Source: Hondaea fermentalgiana
Lineage: Eukaryota; Sar; Bigyra; Thraustochytrida; Thraustochytriidae
Reading direction: 5' to 3'
Assembly: GCA_014084085.1 (NCBI GenBank)
Contig: NPFB01000017.1
Coordinates: 213,839 to 277,838, forward strand
DNA length: 64,000 nt
Shown here: piece by piece, positions 56,401 to 64,000 of the stretch
Layout of the letters: every line of letters starts with the position of its first letter
How positions within the stretch are numbered: position 1 is the stretch's first letter
Notes under the pieces: generated by a model
What the model was told of the DNA's origin: nothing
What the model saw: only the letters and a program-made list of their open reading frames with translations
Database searches by the model: none
Made by a program: the position numbers and the translations under genes

Positions 56401-58740
56401 CAAGGCCAACTGACTATTTCGAACTGGCGGAGCGACATCAGATTTGCTCCTCCGTTACAGGGTATGCGCCGCTCCTGGCGTGCCATTGGCCTCCATTTTA
56501 TTGACTGTCCTCAGTTGACTAGTCTTCCACGTGGTCTCGAGGTCGCAAGCTTGGTCGTCCGAGGCTGCCCTGCGCTCACCACTCTGCCGGAAGATCTTCG
56601 CGTGTGGACGATGCTCGTTTTGGAGAATGTCCCAAAGCTCGAAAGGCTCCCTCTTCAGATTGACGTGGATCACCTCGAAGTTCGAAACTGCGTAGCTCTA
56701 GAAAGTGTCATTCACGTTCGCGTTCGCGATACTCTAGTCCTTTCCCAGTGCGGCAAGCTGACGAGTTTGCCGGGAGGCATGCATCTGAACAAGCTTGAGA
56801 TTACAGAATGCTGGAATTTGCGCTCGAACGTCGAGACCGCGCATGTCCAAAAGCAACTTTGCTTGCGCTCGCTGCCTGTGCGCTGTCTCTGTGAGGGTCT
56901 TGAGCTGCAAGACTGCTTGTTGGACGATTGTCCTCAGCTGGAGACCCTCCCTCCTGATCTGGAGGTCTACGGATCTTTCAAGTTGATTCGTTGTCCACTC
57001 GTGAAAGCCGTGCCAAGTGGCGTGCGCGCAGAAATTATTTCGCTCGAGTCTCTTACTGCGCTTACGGGAGTGCGTACCGGTGTCTCGGCACAGCATAAAC
57101 TTCTTGTCGCAGACTGCCCTGCGTTGGGGCCGCTGCCTGAAACCATTTTGAGCGCAGGGCGGCAGCACGTGGAAATTCGAAGTTCGGGTCTCCAAGCCTT
57201 TCCCTATGCGCCCGAGCTCTTGTCCTGTCACATAATGCAATGCGCCGAGTTGCTCGAGTTGCCGTCATCGTTACGAGTCAAATTTGAGCTTCGCCTCGAG
57301 CAGTGCGGTATTCTGCAATTGCCTGAGTCTCTTCAAGTTGGCAGTCTGCGCGTCTTTCAGTGCCTTAACTTGATGGAAATCCCTCCTCGTGCCTATTGCC
57401 GAGGTAACATGATCATCGACTCGTGTCCGAGTGTGGAAGAGCTGCCGGACGTCCTCAATTTGCGCGGCTCATTGGGCCTTCGCAAGCTGCCTTCGTTGCG
57501 AAGTCTGCCCGACAATGTGCGCGCTCACGCCAGAATCGATATTCGGGATTGCACGCACCTGGAAAAGCTTTCGGAGCGCATGCGTGCTGCTAGCCTCGTG
57601 CTTGAAGATAATCCCGAGCTATGGCTCATTCCGGAATCCACGCGGATTGCGTCAAGCATTCAAACTCGAAACTGCAGCTCACTTCACAGCATCCCAGACA
57701 GTGTGCTGAGGAACGTTCAGCGCGTTGTCGTGGACGAGGCATCCCCGATCGGCCGCGATGCAGACTTGGAGTTCCTCGAGGCCCGATGCGCCGCATTGCA
57801 GACGAGGTTGTACATTAATGTGACTGACGATGAGGACGAGGATCGAGACACGGAACATGAGCGATTGGATGAGGCTGTGGCGTATTGGGAGACGCACGCT
57901 GGCGTGACACCCGAGCTCGAGCTGGAAAGCGAGCTGGACAGCTTTTACCACTCGTCCGTTCTTGGTTTTCTGAACCTGCTGCGTCGAAGCGCAGAGTTTC
58001 GACGGCCTGATCTTCGTGAGGGCCTAGCTCAGCGGGTCGTGGAGCTTTTGCGCATTCTCAATGAGAACCCTGATGGTGTCCGTGAAGACTTGCTGTCACG
58101 CATTTCGGATGCCATCGATTCATGTTCGGACAAGCCTATCTGGGCTCTTAACGACATGTATTTGATGACACTTATTATCAGGGCCCGAGGTAACCGGGAC
58201 GCTCTTCGCTCGCTTGGGAAGCGCGTTATGCGACTGCAAATCGTACGCGATCAGGCAGCACAGCATCCTGGCGCCGATCAAGACGACGTGTGTGTATACC
58301 TTCGTTTTGAGATTTCGCTGCGCGAGTCGCTCGACTTGCCCGTGTCCTCGGTCGCTATGCTCTATCGTACCTTTGTGACGGTGACCCCTGAGGAGATTGA
58401 GAAGGCTCGCCAGGCAGCGCTTGGGGTAAGCCAAGCCGAATTCGAGACGTGGCTTGGTGCTTGGCCGGAGTGGGAGCGGCAATTGCGAGCAGAGGCAGCA
58501 GCGACAATTCGATATGAGACCCTGGATGCGGAAGTCCTCTCCCGGCGCTCGAGTCTCCGAGCCTTTAGCGGCGAACCGATGGATCATCCCGTTATGGTGG
58601 CGCGACGCGGGCCTTGGGAATTATCCGAGTTGCTCGATCGCTGGGTCGTGACAGGACTGGACTTTGCCAATGTGGCCCTGGAACCTTCTGAGTTTATCCG
58701 CAGCCTGCACCGTGCCTTGCCGTACGAAACCCGAAAATGA
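53437..58740 (+). CDS. SPRY / LRR / LRR / NEL-type E3 ubiquitin ligase-like protein
   Basis: A 1767-residue protein from ATG 53437; the frame before it starts at a TTG. Order: an N-terminal region with weak LRR helices (1-180), a SPRY/B30.2-like domain (about 190-350, NRSFYYEVNLAGW, DVIGCYVDLSAKVIRFSVNG), and ribonuclease-inhibitor-type LRRs (about 415-650, LRHLDLSNCKLGDGG, LLTLDLSSNELTYKG). After a linker come short LRRs of about 20 residues (about 1018-1440, LTSLPRG, LTTLPEDL, LERLPLQ). The C-terminal 290 residues match the NEL ligase class: SSVLGFLNLLRRSAEFR, SCSDKPIWALNDM, LGKRVMRLQIVRDQA, VCVYLRFEISLRESLDLPVS and FETWLGAWPEWERQL. The catalytic CxD is Cys1563-Ser-Asp1565. NEL enzymes transfer ubiquitin through that Cys, with the LRRs choosing targets. 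No signal peptide or TM is seen, so it is predicted cytosolic. Confidence 0.85.
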   Translation: MSSKANSRRASRRGLLLSRSSILAGLARLLNESRADVAREDAEDDNEEDTDELAGTQETSLRLETLQLVARDDGGVIKSPDDLLSQVLQDRELWNILRRNRSLEALHLARSVLSANVTAQLSKTLRASRGPASVNLEGAQLTSVRALSSLLQDAQRGAACQSLNLASVYTSAGEAPFKVLSGRASTVCVGPGRTRINFHGAFTTVALKEMATLRTGNRSFYYEVNLAGWPSEASWADIRIGWTDTWWVATTFEDATRSKGGAGVGDNLYSWAFDPFRARAVVDNTEASFGAHCKTGDVIGCYVDLSAKVIRFSVNGVWDLPFGTAFQDFSLWKGIVPALTVASARHYASSVEVNLGPNFAYPPDRAAAPIAEWLQRQKDSLLRSALQKMAERRTNRSLHSLLLSGLSFLQNRQRPHSVRYLCQAFQGLRHLDLSNCKLGDGGCASLCRELSDGLPGLLTLDLSSNELTYKGAKKLSRALLHSGIKYLDLCSNQLAFTGDRARALEQGPAADASELELEWTSIVGPGTQLAVIDLSWAEIDAISACALMSKLATNDTILGLRLDGNPLTGQVLSSLAQMLRENRTLLHLSLVSASISGDWNLLSQPLFDISEPTCSVLQALDLSGNPICADVFADVDAFLSGQSALRRLSVAKVARDHALQRQRSAKKKAEAAQRLVRALATSLPTVQLSLSIESFSQAQSLGSALGTQAGLAVKQLELAGTVPLLDTVLQSIAEDAPAALCRLAVRVQASSNDDSLPWKGLCDVLEALQLDVLRIEGSGDHDSLSSVNASRDSFVESLARSDTLHIFSIAKASSTLRIIWEALLDAFAASSSLKHVRIENCSLRAGSMALLARLVRGTTPISSIKFARGNEASRAAESLIRDLLKVSTRARPRRCRELLLHGRYPDLDAFRLTDLGLGLVARDLPLLGALLSWVRHEVLGRSRGPLEITNTLVLDGSNAGRVEQDSGRLDLEQNTMEEPLVLGEDLVFQGQLTISNWRSDIRFAPPLQGMRRSWRAIGLHFIDCPQLTSLPRGLEVASLVVRGCPALTTLPEDLRVWTMLVLENVPKLERLPLQIDVDHLEVRNCVALESVIHVRVRDTLVLSQCGKLTSLPGGMHLNKLEITECWNLRSNVETAHVQKQLCLRSLPVRCLCEGLELQDCLLDDCPQLETLPPDLEVYGSFKLIRCPLVKAVPSGVRAEIISLESLTALTGVRTGVSAQHKLLVADCPALGPLPETILSAGRQHVEIRSSGLQAFPYAPELLSCHIMQCAELLELPSSLRVKFELRLEQCGILQLPESLQVGSLRVFQCLNLMEIPPRAYCRGNMIIDSCPSVEELPDVLNLRGSLGLRKLPSLRSLPDNVRAHARIDIRDCTHLEKLSERMRAASLVLEDNPELWLIPESTRIASSIQTRNCSSLHSIPDSVLRNVQRVVVDEASPIGRDADLEFLEARCAALQTRLYINVTDDEDEDRDTEHERLDEAVAYWETHAGVTPELELESELDSFYHSSVLGFLNLLRRSAEFRRPDLREGLAQRVVELLRILNENPDGVREDLLSRISDAIDSCSDKPIWALNDMYLMTLIIRARGNRDALRSLGKRVMRLQIVRDQAAQHPGADQDDVCVYLRFEISLRESLDLPVSSVAMLYRTFVTVTPEEIEKARQAALGVSQAEFETWLGAWPEWERQLRAEAAATIRYETLDAEVLSRRSSLRAFSGEPMDHPVMVARRGPWELSELLDRWVVTGLDFANVALEPSEFIRSLHRALPYETRK

Positions 58741-59248
58741 ATCTTATTGCCAAAAGAAGAAGAAGAAGAAGACAATAAAAACGTAAAGAAAGAAACGAAT
58801 CTCATGTTCTTTTTAGATGGCGATAAGTGACATGGTGCGCGCGCATACAACAAGATGAGTACTCGTGACTTGGCTGGTTGACGTAGACCCCAACTGTGTG
58901 TTGCATTGATAGCCAAAAGACGTTGCGTCGAAAGAGAAAGATCTTTATTACTGAGGTTATTGCCGTCTTTTGGCTTCAGCAAAATCAATCAAAGGCCCTT
59001 TGCATCATGGTACGGAGGAAAATCCGTTATATTTACGCCAACCATCGCAGCGAATCGTCCGCCAGGAAGAACAAGATCCCTTTTAGGGTGCCGCAATCTT
59101 GGTATCGCAAAGGGGTGATGGTCTAAGTGCCCACTCTGGGAGCATTCTTGTGGCGATGAAAGATCAGATGCTCTCATGAGACCAATGGGACGCAAAATTC
59201 CCAAACCAGCTTGCCCTTGGCCTAATGCAAACCCACGCGCGATCGTTT
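58741..59248. other. Convergent 3' intergenic region
   Basis: These 508 bp lie between the NEL-gene and PQ-loop-gene stops. They start with an AAG/AGA trinucleotide run at 58755-58775 and an AATAAA at 58776, which would suit polyadenylation of the NEL gene. Short frames on both strands have no family match. Confidence 0.5.
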
Positions 59249-60760
59249 TCAAGAGTTGATATCGCGCAAGGATGTCCCCGAGAACGAACTCGAAACAGGA
59301 CGGCTTCCCGCGGTGGAAGCCTGCTGCGAATCCCCATCAGAGGGGAGAACGCCAAGGGAGTTCGAGTCGTATAGACTGAGCGGTGGGGGCATGGAGGAGT
59401 GGCGGCTATGGCCAGGTTTCGCTCCAGAAGGCTTGAAAAACGGAGAGGTGTTCCATGCCTTGATGCCATAGAGGCCTCGCGCCGGGCTTTTTTGCAGGGC
59501 ATCGAGAGCATGACGACGATGACCCCGGGCGCTCGCAGCCATGGCGCGCGCAGATGGGTCATGGCGGTCGGCAGCGTCCGTCGCGGCAACGAACATGGCG
59601 TCCGCCTCTTCGAGCTCGGCCATGGCCTCATCCTCGTCAGTAGGATGGTCGCTGTAGCACCAGAATTGGATGAGAATGAAAAAGTCGAGCGCAAGCGTGC
59701 CGAGGCTTCCGACGAGCCAAGGCAAGGCCTTGTGGATCGATTTCCATGACGAGTCGCGCAGCAGAACACCCATGCCATAAGTGGTGTTGCCCATTACGGC
59801 ACAAAAGAACATGAGAAAGGAGAGTCCTTCAACGGACTTGCGGCGCCAGTTCTTGATAATTTGCGGCAGACGGCTGTTCAGATAGACGACCGCAGAGATC
59901 CAGCCAATGAGAGTGCCGACCTCGTTGGCAAATTTGCTAACCTCGCTAGCGGGTGCGCCGCAATCTGGTAAGACGCCATGCGAACCAAAGATGTCCGAAA
60001 CTGCCGGGTCAGATGCCATAAAGACTGGGTTACTGGACATGCCGGTGGTAAGTCCAAGTTTGCTCGTGGTCTGCATCTGAGTCTGAACGAGAGCAGCACT
60101 GTAAAGGGGGATTGCAAGAGCTGCGAGGCTGAGCACGCGGCTTGAGGTGCTGCTTGCATGGTTCCCCTCGCTTTCGAAGGCGCCTCCGTCTTCGCTGCTC
60201 TCCTCGAGTTCTTCACCCTCTTGAAGCACCGGGTAACGCGCTCCGCTTGACGACGCCCCCGCTCCATTACTCGTTCCATAGGACTGGGAGTTCTGCAAAA
60301 GTGCGGTCCGGAGACTGTTATTTCCGTCCTCACTGCCTGCTGCATCGTCATCAGGGTCAGACGAACCCTGATCGTCACCCTCTTGGACACCGTAAATGGA
60401 GTAATAAGTGAGCTGGCTGATCATGATGCAATCGTTGCAGATGAAAAGAAAGGCTGTAGCGAGCTGCGTGGGCAGCTGTTTGGTGAGCAGCGCACCGGTG
60501 AGATTGAGTGCGTCGCCCAAGAACCATTCGAGCAGAAACCACTTGGAGAGCGCGCTTGCGCTACGTTTTCTAATATTTTTGATGATCTGCGGCATCTGGC
60601 AGGCGATCCAGAACCCGATGGAGGAGAAGCCGACAATCACGGACGAGATTTCTGCGCCGCTATAAACGCATTCGCCGAGGTGATAGGCAATCCATTCGTT
60701 GAAATGTGCTCCATCTTTCACGGCTGGGTAGCACGTGCATGTTGGGCCGTTGGCTGCCAT
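59249..60760 (-). CDS. PQ-loop repeat transporter (Ypq/PQLC2-like)
   Basis: A 503-residue protein starting MAANGPTCTCYPAVKDG at 60760. Two PQ-loop repeats are clear: IACQMPQIIKNIRKRSASAL (about 54-73) and NSRLPQIIKNWRRKSVEGLS (about 301-320). Each is followed by the usual membrane helices (FLLEWFLGDALNLTGALL, FLMFFCAVMGNTTYGMGVLL), giving about seven TM segments. A 100-residue acidic loop with the LRTALLQN dileucine-type signal lies between them. Family members in yeast vacuoles and animal lysosomes export cationic amino acids. Vacuolar or lysosomal location is inferred from the family and the dileucine motif. The C-terminal 130 residues are Ser/Pro/Ala-rich and cytosolic. The next minus-strand gene upstream is the V-ATPase c subunit that could energise the same compartment. 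Confidence 0.9.
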   Translation of the reverse strand: MAANGPTCTCYPAVKDGAHFNEWIAYHLGECVYSGAEISSVIVGFSSIGFWIACQMPQIIKNIRKRSASALSKWFLLEWFLGDALNLTGALLTKQLPTQLATAFLFICNDCIMISQLTYYSIYGVQEGDDQGSSDPDDDAAGSEDGNNSLRTALLQNSQSYGTSNGAGASSSGARYPVLQEGEELEESSEDGGAFESEGNHASSTSSRVLSLAALAIPLYSAALVQTQMQTTSKLGLTTGMSSNPVFMASDPAVSDIFGSHGVLPDCGAPASEVSKFANEVGTLIGWISAVVYLNSRLPQIIKNWRRKSVEGLSFLMFFCAVMGNTTYGMGVLLRDSSWKSIHKALPWLVGSLGTLALDFFILIQFWCYSDHPTDEDEAMAELEEADAMFVAATDAADRHDPSARAMAASARGHRRHALDALQKSPARGLYGIKAWNTSPFFKPSGAKPGHSRHSSMPPPLSLYDSNSLGVLPSDGDSQQASTAGSRPVSSSFSGTSLRDINS

Positions 60761-61869
60761 CCTGAGCTGCTACCGCAGGCACGGGCACGACTTCCAGGCG
60801 TGCGCGGTGCGTCTGCTCGCGGGGCGAGCGAGCGTGCCAGCGAGCGTACTTGCCTGCTTGCGTGCTTGCTTGTTTGCTCGCCAAGAAAGCTGCTGCGCCG
60901 CTGCAGAGACCCTTTTGTATCGATGCGCGTTTACGAGCCCGCCAATGCCTACCTATCTGGCAAGGCTTGGAGCTTCAAGTTGTCACCGCCAGCGAAGTGA
61001 TGCCGGCGAGCTTGGCAAGCGACGTCCACGACGCCACCTCCCGAATGGGTAATTGCTCGCTGCTCTGCGGCCGCGAGCTAGCGTGGGGATGATCGCTCCG
61101 GCCTCACTGTCAAAGCTTCGGCCGAAAGAAAAACTCTTTTTGATTTTTCGCAGGGTGGAGTGCAATGCGAGAGTGCACACTCATTCTAGATCGATCGACG
61201 CCTAGTATCTTTGGAAAGGAGTGCTCGGAGCGTTGTGTACGGCAGTCAGAGACCTCTTGTCTTTGATTGAGAAGCTCTGGAAATCGTTCTCGCATCGCAT
61301 CAAACTTGACGAAAAGTAGATAATTGCCAACAGAGAAAAGAGAGAGCATAAGCAAAAAGGGAATGGCAAGAGCTCTTGCGCGTCGCGACGCTTTTTTTTT
61401 TCTTCGAAGCAGAGACAGCAACGACTTGAATTGAACTGAACTAAATTGAGGAGTTCTATTGAAGGATGCTTTGGTACTCTCAGATGATGGATTGGAGGCG
61501 GAGACGGCTTTGTCAGTTTCTCAAAACAAGTTGAACAGCCTTAACAATCGCAACGTTATGAGGAATGAGCATAGCTTTGACCCGTAAAGTATCAAGCATG
61601 AATGATTCAGTCGATCAATCAATCAATCAATTATGGATAGACTACTTTGATAAAGCTAGGCTTGCCTCTACTTTTCGAGCCTCGCAGTTGGTCAAGGAAA
61701 TTAAGAACGGCACAAGGGCCTTTTTGGCGTCAATCGATTATAGCATTGATCGTTAAAAAGTAGCCTAAAGTGGCAGGAAAAGGAAAAGGAGATATAAAAT
61801 GGAGGGGGAAGAAGTAAGGAGAGATTGATGAAAAGGACGATTGTGATGAAGCACAGTGCCTCCTAGTAC
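60761..61869. other. Intergenic region with a possible broken gene
   Basis: This 1.1-kb region lies between the PQ-loop gene start and the V-ATPase c stop (both minus). CTTG/GCGT-type tetranucleotide repeats lie near 60848-60885. A possible frameshifted coding segment at 61110-61572 is listed separately. TCAATCAA repeats lie at about 61613-61632. Confidence 0.4.
61110..61572 (-). pseudogene. Possible single-pass membrane protein gene with a frameshift
   Basis: On the minus strand 61520-61110 is open for 136 codons but has no ATG near its start. It reads Ser/Thr-rich polar sequence, a basic patch (LLRRKKKASRRARAL), one hydrophobic helix (IPFLLMLSLFSVGNYLLF) and a polar tail, like a type II membrane protein. 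In the neighbouring frame an ATG at 61572 gives MLIPHNVAIVKAVQLVL, which meets a stop at the junction. A 1-nt shift would join the two. An A10 homopolymer inside the frame (about 61391-61400) is another likely indel site. This may be a pseudogene, an unrecognised intron or a sequence error. Confidence 0.35.
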
Positions 61870-62364
61870 TCAAGTGGAGAGAATGAGAGCGACAATGAGA
61901 CCGTAGAGCGCAACAGCCTCTGCGAAAATGAGAATCAGAATGAGGCCAACAAAGAGTCGCGACTCGAGGCCGACCATCTTGACGCCGAGATCACCGACCT
62001 CGCCAATGGCGTAACCCGCGCCAAGCCCGCTGACGCCGACCGCGAGGCCAGCGGCAAAGTTCTTGAAGCCAAGATCCCAGCCGTAGACATTGATTGCCAC
62101 GCCGTCCTGCTCCACGGGCTGATCGATACCCGACGCCAGCAGGACGGACACGATGAGGCCGTAGATGCCAATGACACCGGCCATGACCACGGGGATAATG
62201 TTCTTCATGACCGCCTCGGGGCTCATGACACCCATGGCGGCCACACCGACACCGGCCTTGGCGGTACCGTACGCGGCGCCCACGTTCGCCAGCACGAGCG
62301 CCATGCTCGCGCCGCCCATACCGAAGAAGACCGGCATGGCCGTGCCCACGTCGAGCTCGGACAT
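61870..62364 (-). CDS. VMA3: V-type ATPase subunit c (16-kDa proteolipid)
   Basis: A 164-residue protein starting [15 protein letters not shown] at 62364. The frame stays open far upstream, but only as GC-rich 5' UTR. Four TM helices are evident: [20 protein letters not shown], the [20 protein letters not shown] helix, the [17 protein letters not shown] helix and the C-terminal one. The essential proton-binding Glu lies in helix 4 ([18 protein letters not shown]). Length and motifs are those of the classic c subunit that forms the V0 rotor ring and pumps protons into vacuoles, lysosomes and acidocalcisomes. Upstream lies a triple phased CCACTTGC element shared with VTC4, which depends on the same proton gradient. 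Confidence 0.97.
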   Translation of the reverse strand: MSELDVGTAMPVFFGMGGASMALVLANVGAAYGTAKAGVGVAAMGVMSPEAVMKNIIPVVMAGVIGIYGLIVSVLLASGIDQPVEQDGVAINVYGWDLGFKNFAAGLAVGVSGLGAGYAIGEVGDLGVKMVGLESRLFVGLILILIFAEAVALYGLIVALILST

Positions 62365-62734
62365 CTTCGCGCGCCCGCTTTCCGCTCGCTCGCTCGCCCG
62401 CCCGCTCGCCTGCTCGCCTGCTCTCTGCTCTCTGCCCGCTGGCCTCGCCGCGCCGCGCGCCTCTCTCCGCACGCTCTCCGCGCCGCCCGCTCGCTCGCTG
62501 CCGCCGCTGCGCTGCTCTGCTGCCTCCTCGCGAGGCGGCTCAAGCTGCCACTGCGCTGCCCTGCGCGACGCTGCCTCCACTCGGAGTGAAGCTGCTACTA
62601 CTACTGTCAAGCAAGTTAGAACTTGGCGACTCGCCTCGCGCCTCTTCTGCGGCTGCTTCTTCTCCTCCGCCCTGCCTCTGCCTGCCGGCCGGCCGGCCTC
62701 CCTCTCCCTCTGCGCCCTCTGCGGCCGCGCAGCC

Positions 62735-62802
62735 GCACTTGCAGCCCACGGAGGCCACTTGCAGCCGCGGATACGCCACTTGCAGCCGCGACGCCGCAAG
62801 TG
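62735..62802. promoter_or_regulatory. Phased CACTTGCAGCC array upstream of V-ATPase c
   Basis: CACTTGCAGCC starts at 62736, 62756 and 62777 (steps of 20 and 21 bp), followed by an inverted GCAAGTG at 62796. On the V-ATPase c sense strand the direct copies read GGCTGCAAGTG(G), 370-425 bp upstream of the ATG. Confidence 0.6.
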
Positions 62803-63552
62803 CAGCAAAGATGTCCCGGCCCGGGTCCCTCGAGGCCTCTGCTTCCCGGAAGGCGCAGTGGAGAGAGGGGGGAGAGGGAAGTGCAAAAGGTAATGTAGGA
62901 GGGGAGGTAGGGTAGAGGGAATGCGACTGGGGGTGTGGTTGTGAGACGGGTTTAGTAAAATGTGCAGTGGAGGCTGATGAAGAGCGTTTGTGTAGTGTGT
63001 GAGTATGCTTTACAAGCTCGGTCGAAAAATACACTTGTGCGTAGGATAGGCCTACACTACTACAGTAGTACTACTACGTAAACGCTGGGATGTCTTCTCT
63101 CGTCTTCTGACTCTGAGAATGTTCAAGTTGTCGCGGCAATGTGAGCAGCAGCAGCAGCAAAACTGGTCGCAGGAAAATGATTATACAGGCAGGTTGTCCT
63201 CGTTCGTTCACGAACCGCTGTTCTCCTTTGCAAAGGAACCGCAGGCAATAATTAGCTTCCTGACTTCACGCTTCGGCGGAAGTGACGGAGCGAGTCCCAT
63301 CTTCATCAACTCTGTTCGATTCGCCATGGTCGCAAGACCTCATGCTTCGCGATTTGCAAGACCGTAACAAACGCGCTCTGGCTGGTCGGTTCTTGCCAGT
63401 CCCCAATGCGCAGGGAAGCGGAAGCCCTCTGTGACGAACGAACGGTGGCGGCACTTGTGCACCGAGGCCCAACAGAAGTATCCGCCGCGCGCAAGTGAAG
63501 AATGGCGGCCGCACAGTGGCCAACGTTCGCCCTGCCTGCGTCGGCGTATGGT

Positions 63553-63802
63553 TAGATAGATAGATAGATACGAAGGATCGATCGCTCGATCACTCGATCG
63601 ATCGACCGATCCTCCAGAGAACAGAAGCACCCGCGCGCGAGGCGGGCAGGCAGACAGACACCGAGACAGCCAGACCCGCGCGCGAGAGCCGCGAGCCCCG
63701 CGCAGATCGGAGCAGCGCAGCGCAGCGCAGCGCAGCGCAGCGCAGAGCGGCGCCGGGCTCCCTCCCAGCCTGGCTGCCTGGCTGCCTGGCTGCCTGCCTG
63801 CC
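63553..63802 (+). repeat. Cluster of adjacent microsatellites near window end
   Basis: GATA, GATC, AGAC, GCAGC and GCCTG short tandem repeats follow within 250 bp. By analogy with other loci in the window this is probably the 5' flank of a gene lying beyond the right edge. Confidence 0.8.
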
Positions 63803-64000
63803 TGGGCGGCACGCACCGCCGGCTCCACGTGGACAGGCAGCGAGCGGCAAGAAGGCAGAGAGGCAAGGCGAGGCGAGGCCAGGCCGGCGGTTGAGCGAGC
63901 AGCGCGGCGGCGGCAGCGGCCTCGGGGCGCGGGGAGGAGGCGAGGCCGCGCGCGAGAGAGCGGCGAGCGGCCCGCGCCGACCGAGCGCGCGGCGTAGATC

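Larger units (their letters stand above)
62365..64000. other. V-ATPase c 5' flank and repeat-rich window end
   Basis: GC-rich leader near the ATG, the phased CCACTTGC array at 62735-62802, then moderately AT-rich DNA to 63250. From 63540 microsatellites follow one another: GATA (63553-63570), GATC/CTCGATC (63576-63610), a GCAGC pentamer run (63713-63745) and GCCTG (63768-63802). A short ATG frame at 63502 (MAAAQWPTFALPASAYG, then stop) could be a first exon. An 82-codon Gln-rich frame at 63119 is also possible. Neither is supported well enough to call. Confidence 0.4.

Noticed and set aside
58989..59252. 87-codon minus frame past the PQ-loop stop
   Set aside because: It starts at TTG, has no homology I recognise, and probably lies in the 3' UTR.
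63502..63555. Short ATG frame as exon 1 of a right-edge gene
   Set aside because: Only 17 codons, with an uncertain donor and no downstream exon inside the window.
1..64000. Bacterial operons, insertion sequences, CRISPR arrays or prophage
   Set aside because: Gene content, GT-AG introns and spacing are eukaryotic; no transposase or repeat-spacer array is seen.

Overview
This is a eukaryotic nuclear window from a gene-dense, GC-rich genome. About 22 protein genes sit in 64 kb. Most are single long ORFs, but two genes are clearly interrupted by short GT-AG introns (156 and 213 nt). Markers such as CPSF100, the TFIIA small subunit, LSG1, the V-ATPase c subunit, an SPX-VTC polyphosphate polymerase and an IQCH-like flagellar protein indicate a free-living, probably flagellated protist. 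High GC, sparse introns, long low-complexity stretches and multi-domain proteins fit a labyrinthulomycete (thraustochytrid-like) stramenopile. That placement is an inference, not something the sequence proves. Starts were chosen at the first plausible ATG, because several longer frames only open at GTG or TTG.

Layout. 0-12 kb: a 5'-truncated CxxC-rich protein (+), a PH/CRAL-TRIO membrane protein (-), a four-module VOC/glyoxalase protein (-), a small basic protein (+), a two-RRM SR-type protein (-) and a BSD-domain protein (-). 12-26.5 kb: LSG1 GTPase (-), PGM2-type phosphohexomutase (+), a 1712-residue Tudor-like/TFIIS-M/SPOC protein (-) and a secreted Cys-rich protein (+). 26.7-38.6 kb: IQCH (-) head to head with a five-fold calponin-homology-like protein (+), an intron-containing CaiB-type CoA-transferase (-), and a Tudor-like/proline-rich/TIR-like protein (+). 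38.7-47 kb: a Yae1-like protein (-), CPSF2 (+), TFIIA-gamma (-) and VTC4 (+). 47-64 kb: an EF-hand/SFI1-like/WW/B-box protein (+), a small acidic protein (-), a spliced four-TM protein (-), a 1767-residue SPRY/LRR/NEL protein (+), a PQ-loop transporter (-) and the V-ATPase c subunit (-). The last 1.6 kb is repeat-rich.

The most striking gene is the SPRY-LRR-LRR-NEL protein at 53.4-58.7 kb. Its C-terminus reads as an IpaH/SspH-class NEL E3 ubiquitin ligase, with a CxD motif at Cys1563/Asp1565. That fold is best known from bacterial effectors, but here it sits in a eukaryotic gene with eukaryotic accessory domains. The second non-obvious signal is regulatory: the octamer GCAAGTGG is tandemly repeated at 20-22 bp steps (two helical turns) upstream of the V-ATPase c subunit, VTC4 and the YAE1/CPSF2 pair. 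Single same-orientation copies lie upstream of the SPOC and Tudor/TIR-like genes.

The genes do not form an operon-like pathway. Several fall into informational functions (RRM/SR, BSD, TFIIA, CPSF2, TFIIS-M/SPOC, LSG1, Yae1-like) and acidocalcisome/vacuole functions (VTC4, V-ATPase c, PQ-loop transporter). Many are arranged as divergent pairs sharing 0.4-1.5 kb upstream regions. Those regions are full of tetranucleotide microsatellites.
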